This document shows, piece by piece, positions 53,126 through 62,411 of a stretch of 64,000 nucleotides of DNA. The stretch spans positions 1,593,501 through 1,657,500 of the forward strand of contig NZ_RYFW01000002.1 in NCBI RefSeq assembly GCF_004138335.1. The letters run 5' to 3'. How positions within the stretch are numbered: the stretch's first letter is position 1; the number at the start of each line of letters is the position of its first letter. The notes under the pieces are model-generated. The model was not told the origin of the DNA. It saw only the letters and a program-made list of their open reading frames with translations, and did no database searches. The translations under genes were made by a program, and so were the position numbers. The stretch is from Peristeroidobacter agariperforans (lineage in GTDB: Bacteria > Pseudomonadota > Gammaproteobacteria > Steroidobacterales > Steroidobacteraceae).

Positions 53126-55345
53126 CTACGCTTTCAATGATGTCGCCGTGACGGGCAATTTGCGTAGCCGCTGCCCAGTGGCAGCAAAGATCGCATTGGT
53201 CAAAGCCGGCGCGATCGCCGACGTGCCGGGCTCGCCAATGCCGCCGGGCGCATCGTTGCTCTTGACCATGTAGACCTCGATGGCGGGCGCTTCGTTGATT
53301 CGCATCACGCGATAATCGGTGAAGTTGTTCTGCTGCACGCGGCCTTTGTCGAAGGTGACTTCATTCCAGAGCGCGGCGCCGAGACCGAAGACGACGCCGC
53401 TTTCGATCTGCGCAATGACCGTGTCGGGGTTGACGATCTGCCCACAGTCGACCGCGCACACCACGCGATGGACCTGCACCTCGCCATCGGCGCCGACAGA
53501 AATCTCAGCGACCTGACTCATGTAGCTGCCGAACGCGAACTGCACTGAGATGCCGCGTCCCACGCGCCGCCCTTCAATCGCGCGCAGGGGTTTGGACCAT
53601 CCCGCTTTGTTGGCGGCGAGATCGAGCACGGTGCGCATGCGAGGCTGATCTTTCAACAAGCCCTGCCGGTAGGCGAGTGGATCCTGCTTGGCGGCCGCGG
53701 CCAGTTCGTCGATGAAACTTTCGACGACCCAGATGTTATGCGTCGCGCCCACACCGCGCCAGAAAGCGGTCGGTACCGGCGACTCGTGCCTGACATACTC
53801 GACACGCACATTGGGAATGGCATAGGGCTGATCTTTCGCGCCCTCGACGGCGTCGGCGTCGATGCCATTCTGAACGGCTGCGGGTGCGAAGCGCGCCATG
53901 ATGGAAGAGCCAACAATGCGGTGAAACCAGCCCACGGGCAGGTACTTGTCGTCGAGGCCCGCGGACATGCGATCGAGATAGTAAGGACGATACATATCGT
54001 GCTGGATGTCGTCCTCGCGCGAATAAACGACCTTCACCGGTCCACGCGCCTGCTTGGCGATCTCCACCGCCAGCGCAATGAAGTCGGTCTCGAGCCGCCG
54101 ACCGAAGCCGCCGCCGAGATAATGATTGTGGACGCGCACTTTATCCAAGGGCAGGCCGGTCAACTTGGCGGCAGTGCCTTGAGCAAGCGCGGGCACTTGG
54201 GTGCCAACCCACAGTTCGCACAGCCCATTGCGCAAATCGACGGTGCAGTTCATGGGCTCCATCGTGGCGTGCGCGAGATAGGGCATTTCGTAGATCGCTT
54301 CGATCTTGCGAGGCGCCGCGCCAATGGCCTTCTCCGTATTGCCGTCGTTACGCGCGACGGCGCCTTGTTTCTCTGAAGCGGCACGCAAGCCAGCCACCAG
54401 GCTTGCCGTCGTGAGCGTGGCGTTCGGGCCTTCGTTCCACTTCGGCGAGAGCGCGGCGAGTCCTTGCTTGGCGGCCCACATGTGATCTCCGAGCACAGCG
54501 AGCGCGCGGTCGAGCTTGATCACCTGACGAACGCCCTTGACGGCCATCGCTTTCTTGTCCTCGACCGCCTGCAACTTGCCACCGGGCACCGGCGAGATTG
54601 CGATGGCCGCGACACTCATGTTCGGCAATCTCACATCGATGCCGAACTGCGCCTTGCCGTCGATTTTGTCGGGCGAGTCGAGTCGATGGTGCGCCTTGCC
54701 GATGAGTGTGAAATCTTTCGGCTGCTTCAACGCGACGTCCTTGGGCACGGGAAGTTTGGCCGCCGCGTCGACCAGTTCGCCGTACTTCAGTGATCGATTG
54801 CTGCCTTGGTGTGTCACCACACCATTGCGCGCGGTGCAGGTGCTGGGGTCGACCTTCCACCGCTGGGCCGCTGCGGAGACGAGCATGGTTCGCGCGGTGG
54901 CGCCCGCCTGGCGCAGGGGGTTCCAACTAGCGCGAATCGATGTGCTGCCGCCGGTGACCTGACCGCCCAGCAATGGATCGCCAAAGCGTTCGTTGTCCGC
55001 CGGCGCCTGTTCCAGCTTCACCTGCTGCAGATCGACTTCCAGTTCCTCGGCAAGCAGCATGGGCAGGGAGGTGAACGTTCCCTGGCCCATTTCCACTTTG
55101 TGGATGATCAAAGTCACCGCGCTGGCGCGATCGATGCGAATGAACGCATTGGGCTCCAGGCCCGACGACTCTTGTGTCATCGCGCGGGTGGCGTGGCCGA
55201 CAGCCGCCTCCGGCGGCTTCTCGTTGCGAGACTGTTCCGCACCGAAGCCGGGCAATGCAAATCCGAGCAGCAGGCCGCCGCCACCTTGCAGAAACCGTCG
55301 TCGAGAGGTGCTCTGTTCGCCGAGCGCGCGGACGACTGCGTTCAT
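53126..55345 (-). CDS. Molybdopterin-binding large subunit of an aldehyde/isoquinoline-type oxidoreductase
   Basis: A 739-residue subunit of the xanthine-dehydrogenase family, closest in pattern to isoquinoline 1-oxidoreductase beta (IorB). The twin-arginine signal [12 protein letters not shown] shows export as a folded protein. Cofactor motifs: [12 protein letters not shown], and GGIGEPGT near the C-terminus carrying the catalytic Glu. It hydroxylates N-heterocycles or oxidises aldehydes with water; substrate unknown. It overlaps the Fe-S subunit gene by ATGA. The pair probably passes the membrane together because only this subunit has the Tat signal. No cytochrome c subunit is encoded next to it. 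Confidence 0.88.
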   Translation of the reverse strand: MNAVVRALGEQSTSRRRFLQGGGGLLLGFALPGFGAEQSRNEKPPEAAVGHATRAMTQESSGLEPNAFIRIDRASAVTLIIHKVEMGQGTFTSLPMLLAEELEVDLQQVKLEQAPADNERFGDPLLGGQVTGGSTSIRASWNPLRQAGATARTMLVSAAAQRWKVDPSTCTARNGVVTHQGSNRSLKYGELVDAAAKLPVPKDVALKQPKDFTLIGKAHHRLDSPDKIDGKAQFGIDVRLPNMSVAAIAISPVPGGKLQAVEDKKAMAVKGVRQVIKLDRALAVLGDHMWAAKQGLAALSPKWNEGPNATLTTASLVAGLRAASEKQGAVARNDGNTEKAIGAAPRKIEAIYEMPYLAHATMEPMNCTVDLRNGLCELWVGTQVPALAQGTAAKLTGLPLDKVRVHNHYLGGGFGRRLETDFIALAVEIAKQARGPVKVVYSREDDIQHDMYRPYYLDRMSAGLDDKYLPVGWFHRIVGSSIMARFAPAAVQNGIDADAVEGAKDQPYAIPNVRVEYVRHESPVPTAFWRGVGATHNIWVVESFIDELAAAAKQDPLAYRQGLLKDQPRMRTVLDLAANKAGWSKPLRAIEGRRVGRGISVQFAFGSYMSQVAEISVGADGEVQVHRVVCAVDCGQIVNPDTVIAQIESGVVFGLGAALWNEVTFDKGRVQQNNFTDYRVMRINEAPAIEVYMVKSNDAPGGIGEPGTSAIAPALTNAIFAATGQRLRKLPVTATSLKA

Positions 55346-55797
55346 GTCGACTCCGCCGCACGTTTGATGGCGGTGCGAATGCGTCCGTACGTGCCGCATC
55401 GGCAAATATTCCCAGCCATCGCCGCATCGATGTCGGCGTCCGACGGCCGCGGCTTGGCGGCGAGCAGGGCGGCGGCCGCCATGATTTGCCCGGACTGGCA
55501 ATAACCGCACTGGACGACGTCAGCCTCACGCCACGCGGTCTGCACTCTGCGACCGACCGGATCCTGGTCCATCGCCTCGATGGTGACAATCTTTTTGCCG
55601 ACGACGGCCGCAACCGGTGTGACGCAGGAAGGAGTGGGTTGGCCGTCGACGTGCACCATACAGGCGCCGCAAGCGGCGATCCCGCAGCCAAACTTGGTCC
55701 CCGTCAGTCCGATGACGTCGCGCAGCGCCCATAGCAGGGGCATGTCGGGCGGCACATCGAGGGAATGGGATTTGCCATTGACGGTGAGCGCGGGCAT
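55342..55797 (-). CDS. 2Fe-2S small subunit of the molybdenum hydroxylase
   Basis: A 151-residue IorA-type ferredoxin-domain subunit. The plant-type 2Fe-2S cluster has [12 protein letters not shown] plus a later Cys (SC); the C-terminal cluster has [10 protein letters not shown] and [12 protein letters not shown]. It transfers electrons from the molybdenum subunit. It has no signal peptide and should ride with the Tat-exported large subunit. ATG at 55797 chosen; the open frame extends upstream without family sequence. First gene of the two-gene operon. Confidence 0.9.
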   Translation of the reverse strand: MPALTVNGKSHSLDVPPDMPLLWALRDVIGLTGTKFGCGIAACGACMVHVDGQPTPSCVTPVAAVVGKKIVTIEAMDQDPVGRRVQTAWREADVVQCGYCQSGQIMAAAALLAAKPRPSDADIDAAMAGNICRCGTYGRIRTAIKRAAEST

Positions 55798-56007
55798 ACA
55801 GACTCCGTGACGACGCCAAAGCTGGCGAGGCCGGCACAAGGACGGACCGTGTCGCAGGCTGGTTCCTGGTTTTGCCGTGGCGTGCGCGAAGTACTGAGCC
55901 TACGATGCGCAACCTGAGCGCCACGACAGTCAATCGATGACGCTCTTGTCGGTGAACTTTCCTGGGCCGCACCGCGTTGACTCAGATCGTCCGAGGGAGG
56001 ATCAAAC

Positions 56008-56862
56008 ATGCCGATGTCGACTCGTCATCGTTTGCAATGTGCCTGGAGTCTCGGGCTGCTGCTGGTCGGCGGCGTCGCCGCTCAGGCGCTCGGCGCCGGG
56101 ACCTCACGCGAGGACTGCGAAAAATCATACAAGCCTTCCACCGGCCAGCCCGGCAAGGACGTGGTCTGGGTGCCGACCAACGATCCGCTGGTCACGCGCA
56201 TGCTCGAGATGGCGCAGGTCGGTAAGGGCGATCTGGTGTACGACCTGGGCGCCGGCGACGGCAAAATCGCCATCGCGGCCGCGAAACAGTTCGGCGCTCG
56301 AGCCGTGGGCGTGGAATACAACCCCGAAATGGCGCAGTGCCTGGTCCGCGCCGAAGGGGTCGACGACAAGGTCAAAGTCATCCAGGGCGACATCTTCGAG
56401 ACGGACTTCAGCGCCGCCAACGTGGTCACGCTGTACCTGCTGCCGGAACTGAACCTGAAACTGCGGCCCACGATACTGAAAATGAAACCGGGCACGCGCG
56501 TCGTGTCGCATTCGTTCCTCATGGACGACTGGCGCCCGGATGAAAGCTCCGTGTCCAGCGACGGCTCGGCTTATCTGTGGATCGTTCCTGCCGATGTTTC
56601 GGGCAAGTGGACGTTCAAGCAGCAGCGCGGCAATGACAGCTTCGACGTAAATCTGGTGCAAACATTCCAGAAGCTGTCCGGCAAGGTGGGCAAGGGCAGC
56701 GACGACATCACCAATGCCGAGGTGCGCGGCAACCAGGTTGAGATGATGTTTTCGGAGGGCGATGTCCACACGCGCCTGAAAGGGGAGCTGAAAGGCAATC
56801 GCATCGAGGCGCAGGTCACCCGCAACGACGCGACCGCCACCTACGTCGGTACGCGTAGCTAG
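56008..56862 (+). CDS. Methyltransferase-fold protein with export signal
   Basis: A 284-residue protein. The N-terminus (about 1-30) is a convincing signal peptide or anchor (LGLLLVGGVAAQALGA). A class I methyltransferase domain follows, with motif I LVYDLGAGDGKIAIAA and acidic VGVEYNPEM. The C-terminal 90 residues form a separate beta-rich domain. Homologues annotated as SAM methyltransferases exist, but SAM is not expected in the periplasm, so the fold may have another role, or the protein may stay on the cytosolic side. GGAGGATCAAAC precedes the ATG. The next gene, a permease, begins three bases after the stop. Confidence 0.75.
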   Translation: MPMSTRHRLQCAWSLGLLLVGGVAAQALGAGTSREDCEKSYKPSTGQPGKDVVWVPTNDPLVTRMLEMAQVGKGDLVYDLGAGDGKIAIAAAKQFGARAVGVEYNPEMAQCLVRAEGVDDKVKVIQGDIFETDFSAANVVTLYLLPELNLKLRPTILKMKPGTRVVSHSFLMDDWRPDESSVSSDGSAYLWIVPADVSGKWTFKQQRGNDSFDVNLVQTFQKLSGKVGKGSDDITNAEVRGNQVEMMFSEGDVHTRLKGELKGNRIEAQVTRNDATATYVGTRS

Positions 56863-56865
56863 CGC

Positions 56866-58251
56866 ATGAGCATGTCCCTCGAAGGCGATCGAGCATCAGA
56901 GGGATTTGCAGCGCCGCTGACCGCCCGGGGCGTTCCGACCCCGACACTGAGCGTCTTCGATGCGACCATGATCACGGTCGGCATCGTGATCGGCGCCGGG
57001 ATTTTCCAGACGCCGTCTCTGGTCGCCGGCATCGCGGGCTCACCGGCGCTGATGTTGTGGGCGTGGGTTCTGGGCGGCGTGCTGTCATTGATCGGTGCGC
57101 TCACGTATGCGGAGCTGGCCGCGACCTATCCGAGCGCCGGCGGCGACTACACCTTTCTCACGCGCGCCTATGGCAAGAATGTGAGTTTTCTATTTGCCTG
57201 GGCGCGCAGCGCCGTGATCTGCACCGGCTCGATTGCCTTGCTCGGCTTCATTCTCGGGGACTATCTCACACGCCTGTTCAGCCTCGGCGAATATTCCTCA
57301 GCGATGTACGCGGCGCTGGCGGTGGTGCTGTTGACGATCATCAACCTCATCGGGCTGCGCGGCTCCTCGCGAATGCAAAATGCACTGACGTTGATCGAGA
57401 TCACGGGCGTGCTGTTGGTCGCCGTGGCGGGGATGACGCTCGAATCGTCGGCGCCTGTCGCGGCCGCGGCGTCGTCGGAGGGAGCGGGCGCGTTCGGCCT
57501 TGCAATGGTCTTCGTGTTACTGACGTTCGGTGGCTGGAATGAAGCGGCGTATGTCTCTGCCGAGGTTCGTGGCGGGCCGCGTGCGATTGTACGGGCCCTG
57601 GTCATTGCGATCGGCATCATCACGCTCGCCTATCTGATCTTCGTCGCCAGCGTCCTGCAGGGCCTGGGCTTCGAGCAGCTCAAGTCCAGTCAAGCCGTCG
57701 GCATCGATGTGATCGAGCGAGCGTTGGGGCCGTTGGGCGGTCAGCTGCTCGGCGTGATCGTCGCCATCGCGGCGTTGACTTCGATGAATTCGACCATGAT
57801 CGTCGGTGCGCGCAGCAACTATTCGGTGGCGCAGGACTGGTCGGCGCTGCGCTTCATGGGGCAGTGGCAGGGCGAGCGTCATGCACCCGTCGTGGGCTTC
57901 ATCGTTCAGGCCGCGGTCGCGCTGGCGCTGATCGTGTTCGGCGCGCTGGAGAAGGATGGTTTCTCCACGATGGTTGAATTCACCGCGCCGGTATTCTGGT
58001 TCTTCTTCATGCTCAGCGGCATCGCGTTGCTGGTGCTGCGTCGGCGAGATCCGGAGCGCCCTCGACCGTTTCGCGTGCCGCTGTATCCAGTGCTTCCGCT
58101 GCTCTTCATCGCGACCTGCGCCTATCTGCTCTATTCGAGCATCACTTACGCACAGTCGCAGCACGCGAGTTACGTCGCGCTCGTCGTGATGATCAGCGGT
58201 GCGCTCGTGCTGCTGGGCTTGCGCCTTCGTCTCAAAGCTGCGGCTTCGTGA
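56866..58251 (+). CDS. APC-family amino-acid permease
   Basis: A 461-residue inner-membrane protein with about twelve helices. The first helix carries GIVIGAGIFQTP, the APC-superfamily consensus for substrate binding, and YPSAGGDYTFLTRAYG is also typical. Substrate unknown (amino acid, amine or similar). It begins three bases after the methyltransferase-like gene and is probably cotranscribed with it. It ends overlapping the convergent ThuA-like gene by 20 bases. Confidence 0.9.
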   Translation: MSMSLEGDRASEGFAAPLTARGVPTPTLSVFDATMITVGIVIGAGIFQTPSLVAGIAGSPALMLWAWVLGGVLSLIGALTYAELAATYPSAGGDYTFLTRAYGKNVSFLFAWARSAVICTGSIALLGFILGDYLTRLFSLGEYSSAMYAALAVVLLTIINLIGLRGSSRMQNALTLIEITGVLLVAVAGMTLESSAPVAAAASSEGAGAFGLAMVFVLLTFGGWNEAAYVSAEVRGGPRAIVRALVIAIGIITLAYLIFVASVLQGLGFEQLKSSQAVGIDVIERALGPLGGQLLGVIVAIAALTSMNSTMIVGARSNYSVAQDWSALRFMGQWQGERHAPVVGFIVQAAVALALIVFGALEKDGFSTMVEFTAPVFWFFFMLSGIALLVLRRRDPERPRPFRVPLYPVLPLLFIATCAYLLYSSITYAQSQHASYVALVVMISGALVLLGLRLRLKAAAS

Positions 58252-59002
58252 GGCCTTTGCCGGTCGCGGCCCAATAGATGCCGCCGTACAGATGATGCGT
58301 GAAGAACGGGTCTGAGTAGGTGGCCGGCAGATGTCCTAGCGCTGTGTAGAAGGCGCGTCCACCGTCGTACGGTTGATACCAGCTGATCGGGTGCAGCGGC
58401 GCCGATTTGGCCTCGGTTCTGCGTTGCGCGGACGGCTCATACGTGGACTCATCCACCGACAACAGATACTTCAGCGCCGGCGAGCGAGACGCGTCGAACT
58501 CATACCATTCCTCGGTCGCGAGGAAGCGCTGTGCGAAGCGCTCCATGCCGGGAAAGTCGCGGCTCTCCACGTTCACCATCGCGGTTTGAATGGCGGGATG
58601 GCGACGGAACATGTGCCCGACCATCTTGGTGTACCAGGGCCATTGATATTCGGTGTCCGCGGCGCTGTGCACGCCGACGAAGCCACGACCCTGGCGGATG
58701 TAGCGCTCGAACGTGGCTTGCTGCTGATCGTTCAATGCGTCGCCGGTCGTGAGCAGGAACACGACGGCGGCGTGCTTGGACAGCTCCTCGTCCTTGAACA
58801 GACGATTCGGATCTTCGGTCCAGAACACGTCGAAGTGGTGCAGCTTGCCGAGCTGCCGGATCGCGGTCACGCCTTCATTGATGGCCTCGTGATGCCAGCC
58901 CGCGGTCTTGCTGAATACTGCGACACTGAACTGCTGCGCAAACGTGATCGGCGCGATCAGGCAGCCGAGCACAGCCAACCACCAGACTCTCGAATGTTTC
59001 AT
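58232..59002 (-). CDS. Exported ThuA-like protein
   Basis: A 256-residue exported protein with a signal peptide (about 1-22, ending FAQ). The ThuA-type class I glutamine-amidotransferase-like fold is suggested by SKTAGWHHEAINEG near the start, FVGVHSAADTEY in the middle and WYQPYDGGRAFYTALGH near the end. The family is linked to trehalose and other sugar metabolism in some bacteria, but activity is unclear. The 3' end overlaps the APC permease gene. It starts twelve bases downstream of the TetR stop and could be cotranscribed with the TetR gene. Confidence 0.85.
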   Translation of the reverse strand: MKHSRVWWLAVLGCLIAPITFAQQFSVAVFSKTAGWHHEAINEGVTAIRQLGKLHHFDVFWTEDPNRLFKDEELSKHAAVVFLLTTGDALNDQQQATFERYIRQGRGFVGVHSAADTEYQWPWYTKMVGHMFRRHPAIQTAMVNVESRDFPGMERFAQRFLATEEWYEFDASRSPALKYLLSVDESTYEPSAQRRTEAKSAPLHPISWYQPYDGGRAFYTALGHLPATYSDPFFTHHLYGGIYWAATGKGLTKPQL

Positions 59003-59014
59003 AGGTAATGGCCT

Positions 59015-59626
59015 TCAAGTCGCGCTCAGCGCGCGCTCGATGAACGTTGTGATGTTATGAACCAGTTTTGCCCGATTGATCTTCTTGCTGTCGGCGATGG
59101 CAGCATCGACACCGCCGTGCAGGGCGTGAAAGAACATGACCGCAGTGGAACGAGGCTCCTCGGCGAGCCAGGCGCCGGCGCGGGCGCCGTTGTCCAGCAG
59201 CGTCGTCAACTGATCGATCACCGAATTGCTGCTCATCGCGTGCCGATCGTACGGCTGGGTCTCGTGGAAGATCACGTCGTGCAGCCGGACATTGTCGAGG
59301 TAGCCCTCGATGAGGGTTCTCACCCAAGCTTGCAGCTTCGGGCGCCAACGCTCCGGGCCGCAACTCTCCATGGCGAGTTCGAGACGCTCCAGGAAGCCGG
59401 CGACGAACCTTTCCTGGAGCGCATGGAGCAGCGCTTCCTTGGAAGGGAAGTATAGATAGAAGGTGCCCTTGGCGACGTGCGCGGCGCTCGCGATGTCATC
59501 GATGCTGGTCGCACCGATGCCTTTGTCCAGAAAGAGCTGTTGAGCGGCGTCGAGCAGTTCTTCACGACGCAGCTCGGCAGGCTTGGTTCGGGGGCGGCCC
59601 CGCGCTCGAACCGGTGCTGCCGTCAC
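59015..59626 (-). CDS. TetR-family repressor
   Basis: A 203-residue TetR/AcrR repressor. HTH: REELLDAAQQLFLDKGIGATSIDDIASAAHVAKGTFYLYFPSKE, shown in part: key elements are the LDAAQQLF helix, the recognition segment AHVAKGTFYLYF and the trailing FPSKEALL. The C-terminal helical domain should bind a small ligand. The GTG at 59626 overlaps the last base of the upstream gene's stop, so translation is coupled. It could bind the TGACTG palindrome at 60071-60087 and control its own operon and the divergent TonB receptor; this is inferred from position. Confidence 0.85.
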   Translation of the reverse strand: MTAAPVRARGRPRTKPAELRREELLDAAQQLFLDKGIGATSIDDIASAAHVAKGTFYLYFPSKEALLHALQERFVAGFLERLELAMESCGPERWRPKLQAWVRTLIEGYLDNVRLHDVIFHETQPYDRHAMSSNSVIDQLTTLLDNGARAGAWLAEEPRSTAVMFFHALHGGVDAAIADSKKINRAKLVHNITTFIERALSAT

Positions 59627-60060
59627 TACGCGACACCGGCAAGCGTGGCTTCGACGGCGGCTCGATTGAACGCCAGATCGTGGGGGCGGAACGCCCGCGC
59701 CTCGAGCCAGCACAGTGCGGTGCTGATCGATGCGAACGTCGCCGTGGGGATGCCGAAGAACTCGTGCGTCCCCATGTGCGGCATCTTTTCATAATGAGCG
59801 CAGGGGATGACGGAGGCGAGGGCGACGACATTGCGTCGGATCTGGCGGCGCTGTGCATCGAGCCACCAGCTCAATACACGGTCGCGTTCCGTCAGCAGCC
59901 CTTCGTCGCAGGCACTGAAGATCTGCAGGGCCGCGAATGGCTCGTTCCAGCTCAGCCAGTCGCGCCAGCGCTCGGCGACTTCGCGCAGGTCGTCCTGCAA
60001 GGTATTGCTATCGATGATGGAAACGACCAGCGGCCACTGACTCACATCGTGCTGTGTCAT
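59626..60060 (-). CDS. Hypothetical protein coupled to TetR
   Basis: A 144-residue protein. It resembles SpoIIAA-like or STAS-fold proteins in length and in an opening LVVSII strand followed by a helix (LREVAERWRDWL), but I cannot assign a family with confidence. No signal peptide. It is the first gene of the TetR operon, overlapping the TetR start by one base. The TetR-like palindrome ends 11 bases upstream of its ATG. Confidence 0.6.
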   Translation of the reverse strand: MTQHDVSQWPLVVSIIDSNTLQDDLREVAERWRDWLSWNEPFAALQIFSACDEGLLTERDRVLSWWLDAQRRQIRRNVVALASVIPCAHYEKMPHMGTHEFFGIPTATFASISTALCWLEARAFRPHDLAFNRAAVEATLAGVA

Positions 60061-60070
60061 GGGTAAATAA

Positions 60071-60087
60071 TGACTGGCGGTCAGTCA
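60071..60087 (+). promoter_or_regulatory. TetR-like palindrome TGACTG-N5-CAGTCA
   Basis: Perfect 6-bp arms TGACTG and CAGTCA round a GCGGT spacer stand in the TetR operon promoter region, ten bases upstream of its first gene. This size and place fit autorepression by the TetR protein. Confidence 0.55.
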
Positions 60088-60095
60088 GTAGTCAA

Positions 60096-60120
60096 TCAAA
60101 TGCGAACGGCTCGCATTTGA
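60096..60120 (+). promoter_or_regulatory. Fur-box-like 25-bp palindrome upstream of the TonB receptor
   Basis: Perfect 10-bp arms TCAAATGCGA (60096-60105) and TCGCATTTGA (60111-60120) flank ACGGC. The inner 19 bases (60099-60117) match 13 of 19 positions of the Pseudomonas-type Fur box AATGAGAATCATTCTCATT. It is 54 bases before the receptor start. A different repressor or a hairpin remains possible. Confidence 0.5.
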
Positions 60121-60174
60121 TGCGACTCGAGCGTATGCTTCGCGCCGCACCCCTCTGAGCGACCACCCGCCGGC

Positions 60175-62331
60175 ATGTCGCGACCTCCGTTCGTGCGCAA
60201 ACCTGTCGGGAGATCGATTGTGGTCGGGAAAGAATACGTTGCCGTGTCCGCACTGGTCGTGACGGCATTCAGTGGCAATGTGCTCGCGGCGGACGCCGGC
60301 GGCGCGGAGCTGGAAGAGGTGATGGTGACCTCGAGCCGCATCGATCGGCCGCTGAGCACCATTCCCAACACCGTGACAGTCATCAGCCCGGTCGAGCTCG
60401 GGCAGCAGCTGGCCATCCACAACGACATCTCGACCGTGCTGGGCAATCTGATCCCGAGCTTTTCGCCGAGCCGTCAAAAGATGACCAACGCCGGCGAGAG
60501 CCTGCGCGGTCGCAAGCCGCTCTACATGATCGATGGCATCCCGCAGTCGAGCCCCCTGCGCGAGGGCGGGCGCGACGGACACATCATCGACTCCGCCGTG
60601 CTGTCGCGGGTCGAAGTGCTCCACGGTGCGAATGCCATCCACGGTCTGGGCGCCTCGGGCGGCATCATCAACCTGATCACCAAGCGGCCCTCGGAGAAGT
60701 TCGAGCAGAACGTTCGGGTCGACAGCACCTTCCAAACCGAGGATGTGGGCGAGAGCGCGGATTACGGCGTCACCTACAGTCTCTCGAATCGCTTCGGCAA
60801 TGCCGACGTGCTGGCGAGCTTGAGCTATCGCGAATCCGGCATCTCCTACGACGCCAATGGCGATGTGATCGGCTCCGACAACACGCAGGGCGACACGATG
60901 GACTCGCGCACCCTCAACGCGTTCCTCAAGACGGGATTCGACTGGGACGATCAGCGCGTCGAGCTGATGTTCAATCGCTACGACATCGAGGGCAACAACG
61001 ACTGGATTTCGGTGCCGGGCAGTGTGTCGAACGGGGTGCCGAGCACGGCAGTAAAAGGTTACATCGAGGGCGAGGGCGCTCGTAACAGGGTGACGAATCT
61101 CGCGCTGACTTACACCAACGAGGTGTTCCTCGGCCAGAACCTCAAAGCCCAGCTGTTCAGCCAGGACCTGGAAGCAACCTACGGAGCCGAGGCCACGCCG
61201 CTCGAAACGTTCCAGGATCCCGCTTACGGTCCGAACCTGATCGATCAGTCGCAGAACAACTCGGAGAAGCAGGGCCTCAAGGTGACCTTGTCGAAGCGAG
61301 ATGTTGCAGGAGTGCCGATCACGCTGGTGTACGGCTTCGACGTGCTGATCGATGAGACCTGGCAGGAGCTGATCCTGACCGGTCGCAGCTGGGTGCCGAA
61401 GTCGCGCTACGAGAATTACGCGCCATTCCTGCAAGTCGATTACACGGGCATCGATCGACTCACGGTGACCGGCGGCGTGCGTTATGAGAAAGCGAAGCTC
61501 GAGGTCGATGACTTCACGACCCTGGCCTCTGCAGGCAGTCGTTTCGTCCGTGGCGGCGAGCCGGATTTCTCGGAGACCCTGTACAACATCGGCGCCACCT
61601 ATCGATTGACCGATGCATGGCGTGTGTTTGCCAATCGCGCTGAAGCGTTCTCCATGCCTGATGTGGGCCGCGTGCTTCGAGGCATCAATATTCCCAATCA
61701 GAGTGTCGAGAGCTTTCTCGATCTGAAGCCGGTGCTGACCCGCAATGCCGAAGTCGGCCTCGAATTCAAAAGCTCGGCATTGGACGCACAGGTCGCATAC
61801 TTCCGCTCCAACTCCGATCTGGGCCAGCGCCTGCAACGGGGCAACGACGGCATCTACACGGTCCAGCGCGAGAAGACGGAGATCGACGGTTTCGAGTTCC
61901 GCACCTCGTGGCGTGCGACGGACGCCGACACGTTCGGTGTGCGCTATGCGCAGACCGACGGTCGCTATGACTCCAACGCCGACGGCCGCGTCGATTCGGA
62001 TCTCGGCGGCGCCAACATCGCGCCCGATCGCGTGAACGTGAGCTGGGATCGCGCCTTGACGCCGTCCATCACGTCGCGGTTGCAGGTGAATCATCTGTTG
62101 GACCGTGACTTTGAGAATCGCGCCGGGGTCACGATCAATGAGTTCGACGGCTATACGACCGTCGACCTGAGCGCAGATCTTGCGGCCCTCGGCGGCACCT
62201 TTACCGCGGCGGTCCAGAATCTGACGAATGAGGACTATTTCACCTACTACTCGCAGACCAGTCCGCTCGACGTGCGCTATTTCAAGGGAATCGGCCGCAC
62301 CTTTCGCGTGCTCTACCAAGTGGGTTTCTGA
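60175..62331 (+). CDS. TonB-dependent receptor, siderophore-sized
   Basis: A 718-residue outer-membrane receptor. Signal peptide around residues 20-38, TonB box LEEVMVTSSRID, plug with GRKPLYMIDGIPQ and VEVLHGANAIHGLGASGGIINLITKRP, barrel ending in IGRTFRVLYQVGF. Length and plug sequences fit siderophore/catecholate-type receptors rather than the 900-1050-residue carbohydrate type seen twice elsewhere in the window. A Fur-like palindrome and a TetR-like palindrome lie upstream. ATG at 60175; a GTG near 60223 is an alternative signal-peptide start. The TPR gene follows after 80 bases. Confidence 0.9.
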   Translation: MSRPPFVRKPVGRSIVVGKEYVAVSALVVTAFSGNVLAADAGGAELEEVMVTSSRIDRPLSTIPNTVTVISPVELGQQLAIHNDISTVLGNLIPSFSPSRQKMTNAGESLRGRKPLYMIDGIPQSSPLREGGRDGHIIDSAVLSRVEVLHGANAIHGLGASGGIINLITKRPSEKFEQNVRVDSTFQTEDVGESADYGVTYSLSNRFGNADVLASLSYRESGISYDANGDVIGSDNTQGDTMDSRTLNAFLKTGFDWDDQRVELMFNRYDIEGNNDWISVPGSVSNGVPSTAVKGYIEGEGARNRVTNLALTYTNEVFLGQNLKAQLFSQDLEATYGAEATPLETFQDPAYGPNLIDQSQNNSEKQGLKVTLSKRDVAGVPITLVYGFDVLIDETWQELILTGRSWVPKSRYENYAPFLQVDYTGIDRLTVTGGVRYEKAKLEVDDFTTLASAGSRFVRGGEPDFSETLYNIGATYRLTDAWRVFANRAEAFSMPDVGRVLRGINIPNQSVESFLDLKPVLTRNAEVGLEFKSSALDAQVAYFRSNSDLGQRLQRGNDGIYTVQREKTEIDGFEFRTSWRATDADTFGVRYAQTDGRYDSNADGRVDSDLGGANIAPDRVNVSWDRALTPSITSRLQVNHLLDRDFENRAGVTINEFDGYTTVDLSADLAALGGTFTAAVQNLTNEDYFTYYSQTSPLDVRYFKGIGRTFRVLYQVGF

Positions 62332-62411
62332 GGCTCGCCGACCCATTTGACCATTGCATCCGGCGCGCGGAGCGCCCAGGCTAGCCCCCAAATACAACGA
62401 CGGGGGCGAGC

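Noticed and set aside
60085-62397. A 770-codon minus-strand frame
   Set aside because: Antisense to the siderophore-type TonB receptor; no recognisable domain.
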